Positions 62,610-64,000 of a DNA stretch of 64,000 nucleotides are shown here, piece by piece; the first letter of the stretch is position 1, and every line of letters starts with the position of its first letter. Location of the stretch: the NCBI GenBank assembly GCA_030145195.1, contig JAQYVY010000001.1, positions 1 through 64,000 on the forward strand. The letters are read 5' to 3'. A program made the position numbers and the translations under genes. This DNA comes from Desulfuromonadales bacterium (GTDB lineage Bacteria > Desulfobacterota > Desulfuromonadia > Desulfuromonadales > BM103). Below the pieces are notes generated by a model. It was given only the letters and a program-made list of their open reading frames with translations, did not search any database and was not told the origin of the DNA.

Positions 62610-64000
62610 ATGCCAACATTCTTAAATAAAATACTGCCAGCTATTTTTGCGCTGTTTTTGGTTTGTGTCCTCGCCTCAACGGCGTGGTCCAGAGCGCTTA
62701 CTGGTGCCGCCGAGTTGAGCTATTTGAACTATTCGGCGAAAAATGATGTAGGTAAGTTGAGTGATGCCGCTCAATGGACCCAGAGTTACTCGGTGTTATA
62801 CACCAAGTCGGGTTTGTTTCGTAATGGTCGGCTTGGTTTCTATGATGTTAAGCTTGGCTATGAATGGTCGCTGCTCGATGTCGATCTGACGCTTGGCACC
62901 TCTAAAGGGTCGATCAATGAGGACACCAATAAGTTGCTCTATAGTGGCGAGTTGCTGTTTGCTCCGGGGGGGCTGCCCTTCAAGCTGTACGCCTTTTCGT
63001 ACGATCTGGCTCACGCCGACTTTCGCCAAGGTTCCTTGCTGGGTCGTCGCGGGGCCGATCCTCTTAAGTTGAGTAGTGGTGTCATCATTGACCCCGGTGT
63101 TTTTGTCGGCATTGACAACGGTACGCATGTGAGTTCTGGCTTCACGTTTGAGGCGGGAATCAAGAACGGTAGCTACCGTGGTCAATATCGGGATGTGCTT
63201 TCGAGGTTTCCCAAGCTTTTGATCAGCTATAGTGATGACTATGTTCTTGACAAGGAGCGTCTTGAACCGGTTGATTATAGGCTTCGTGACCTGGCATTCA
63301 TCTCTTTGAACAAGAAAGATAACTGGTTCCATTATAAGGTTACTTCTTTCACCGACAACATTGATTCAAGCAACGATTATTCGATAACTCAGTTTATTCT
63401 CGGAACAATCGACCACACCCAGAAGCGGCAATGGATTAATCTGACGAACTGGATTCGTTTGTCAGTCGATGCCAATTATATTGTGACTGATGACAATCAC
63501 GATCTCCGTGGCCAGGCGGAAGAGTTTGATCTCAACCTGTTTACCCTTTTGCGGCGCGATGGTTTTGTTTCATCAAGCTATGTCAACTTCAATCGTTTTT
63601 CGCAGGGTGATCGAATATCGCGTGCGCTGAGTCTGCCTTTTTGGGTCACTTACGAGAGGACTCGAAACCAACGCTGGCGGGGCATTTTACAGTACGATGC
63701 AGAGGCGACGGAAGACACCGAAACTGGCGATCAATGGGAAAGCAAGGACTACTATACGCGTCTTCAACTGGAAACCTTTCTGTCTGATCGACGTTGGGTT
63801 TTAACTCCATCGGCGGCGTTGGAAAGCGTTGAAGCGACCCGCGGTAATGGACAGGGCGCAGAAATCACCTTGTCCCTCGCGACAAATGCGAGGTTACGAC
63901 AAAAAGCTTCCTGGTTCGGGCGTTATTCAGCCAAAGTCAATGAGGGCTCTCTGGACGCTTCTGATTCCGATGTGAACTGGCTTGAACAGGAATTCGATGG
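62610..64000 (+). CDS. Outer-membrane beta-barrel protein (cut by window edge)
   Basis: I translated it to the edge: 463 residues without a stop. Signal peptide MPTFLNKILPAIFALFLVCV to about residue 28 (ASTAWSRA). The rest is rich in Tyr, Trp, Asp and Arg with strongly alternating strands (GFYDVKLGYEWSLLDVDLTLG; FISLNKKDNWFHYKVTSFTD), as in large porin-type barrels. No heme motif. It is the natural outer-membrane partner of the preceding secreted cytochromes. It is not similar to any barrel I can name with certainty. Confidence 0.8.
   Translation, partial: MPTFLNKILPAIFALFLVCVLASTAWSRALTGAAELSYLNYSAKNDVGKLSDAAQWTQSYSVLYTKSGLFRNGRLGFYDVKLGYEWSLLDVDLTLGTSKGSINEDTNKLLYSGELLFAPGGLPFKLYAFSYDLAHADFRQGSLLGRRGADPLKLSSGVIIDPGVFVGIDNGTHVSSGFTFEAGIKNGSYRGQYRDVLSRFPKLLISYSDDYVLDKERLEPVDYRLRDLAFISLNKKDNWFHYKVTSFTDNIDSSNDYSITQFILGTIDHTQKRQWINLTNWIRLSVDANYIVTDDNHDLRGQAEEFDLNLFTLLRRDGFVSSSYVNFNRFSQGDRISRALSLPFWVTYERTRNQRWRGILQYDAEATEDTETGDQWESKDYYTRLQLETFLSDRRWVLTPSAALESVEATRGNGQGAEITLSLATNARLRQKASWFGRYSAKVNEGSLDASDSDVNWLEQEFD

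Overview
This window looks like chromosomal DNA of a Desulfuromonadales/Geobacterales-type bacterium, an anaerobic, respiring, cytochrome-rich former deltaproteobacterium. The evidence is multiheme c-type cytochromes, including a tandem triheme (c7-like) protein and an OmcE-like tetraheme; system II cytochrome c maturation genes (resB, ccsA); a chemoreceptor with zinc-binding domains; NHL-repeat lipoproteins; and -24/-12 (sigma-54) promoters. No phage, insertion sequence, CRISPR array, rRNA or tRNA was recognised. Most genes are housekeeping.

Layout. 1-1643 (minus): cytochrome oxidase subunit I (cut by the edge) and an SCO copper protein. 1839-6489: a slyX-rhodanese-MauE-KamA operon facing J-domain, epmA and efp genes, so elongation factor P and two candidate enzymes for its lysine modification lie together. 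7005-9837 (minus): CheY-like protein, a chemoreceptor with tandem CZB domains, and a cheW relic that lost its start codon. 10267-12778: the EF-P paralogue efpL and an OFA-family MFS transporter whose upstream region has three palindromes and a sigma-54 promoter. 13224-18061: a leuCD relic followed by ilvB, ilvN, ilvD. 18271-28841: RNA methyltransferase, DUF3015/DUF4105 pair with an internal terminator-like hairpin, tmcAL, rmuC and small genes. 29254-32636: clpS-clpA-aat, a compact N-degron module. 32835-36359: nonaheme cytochrome, an RNA methyltransferase, rpsU, class II fructose-bisphosphate aldolase. 36601-42951: ChaN/PDZ lipoprotein, then a polyamine group (carboxynorspermidine dehydrogenase, nspC, speA). 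43118-46459 (minus): thiC, a thiE-thiD fusion under a TPP riboswitch, and a CooT-like gene. 46586-54188: alr, RamA-like ASKHA protein, purH, TMTC-like membrane protein, purD, purE.

54375-64000 is the most interesting region: resB-ccsA, then two successive (multiheme cytochrome + NHL-repeat lipoprotein) pairs, then a secreted tetraheme cytochrome with exactly eight histidines (enough for four bis-His hemes, as in OmcE nanowires), then an outer-membrane beta-barrel that runs off the edge. Sigma-54-type promoters precede the tetraheme gene, the barrel gene and possibly the first cytochrome. This looks like an extracellular cytochrome filament locus with its own maturation and export components.

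Two kinds of intergenic repeat recur. One is imperfect palindromes built from short (7-8 bp) tandem units of the ACGCAAAG or CGTCCCN type. The other is a pure 12-copy GGTAAAA array. In thiC, and apparently thiED, the repeat forms the 3' end of the gene.
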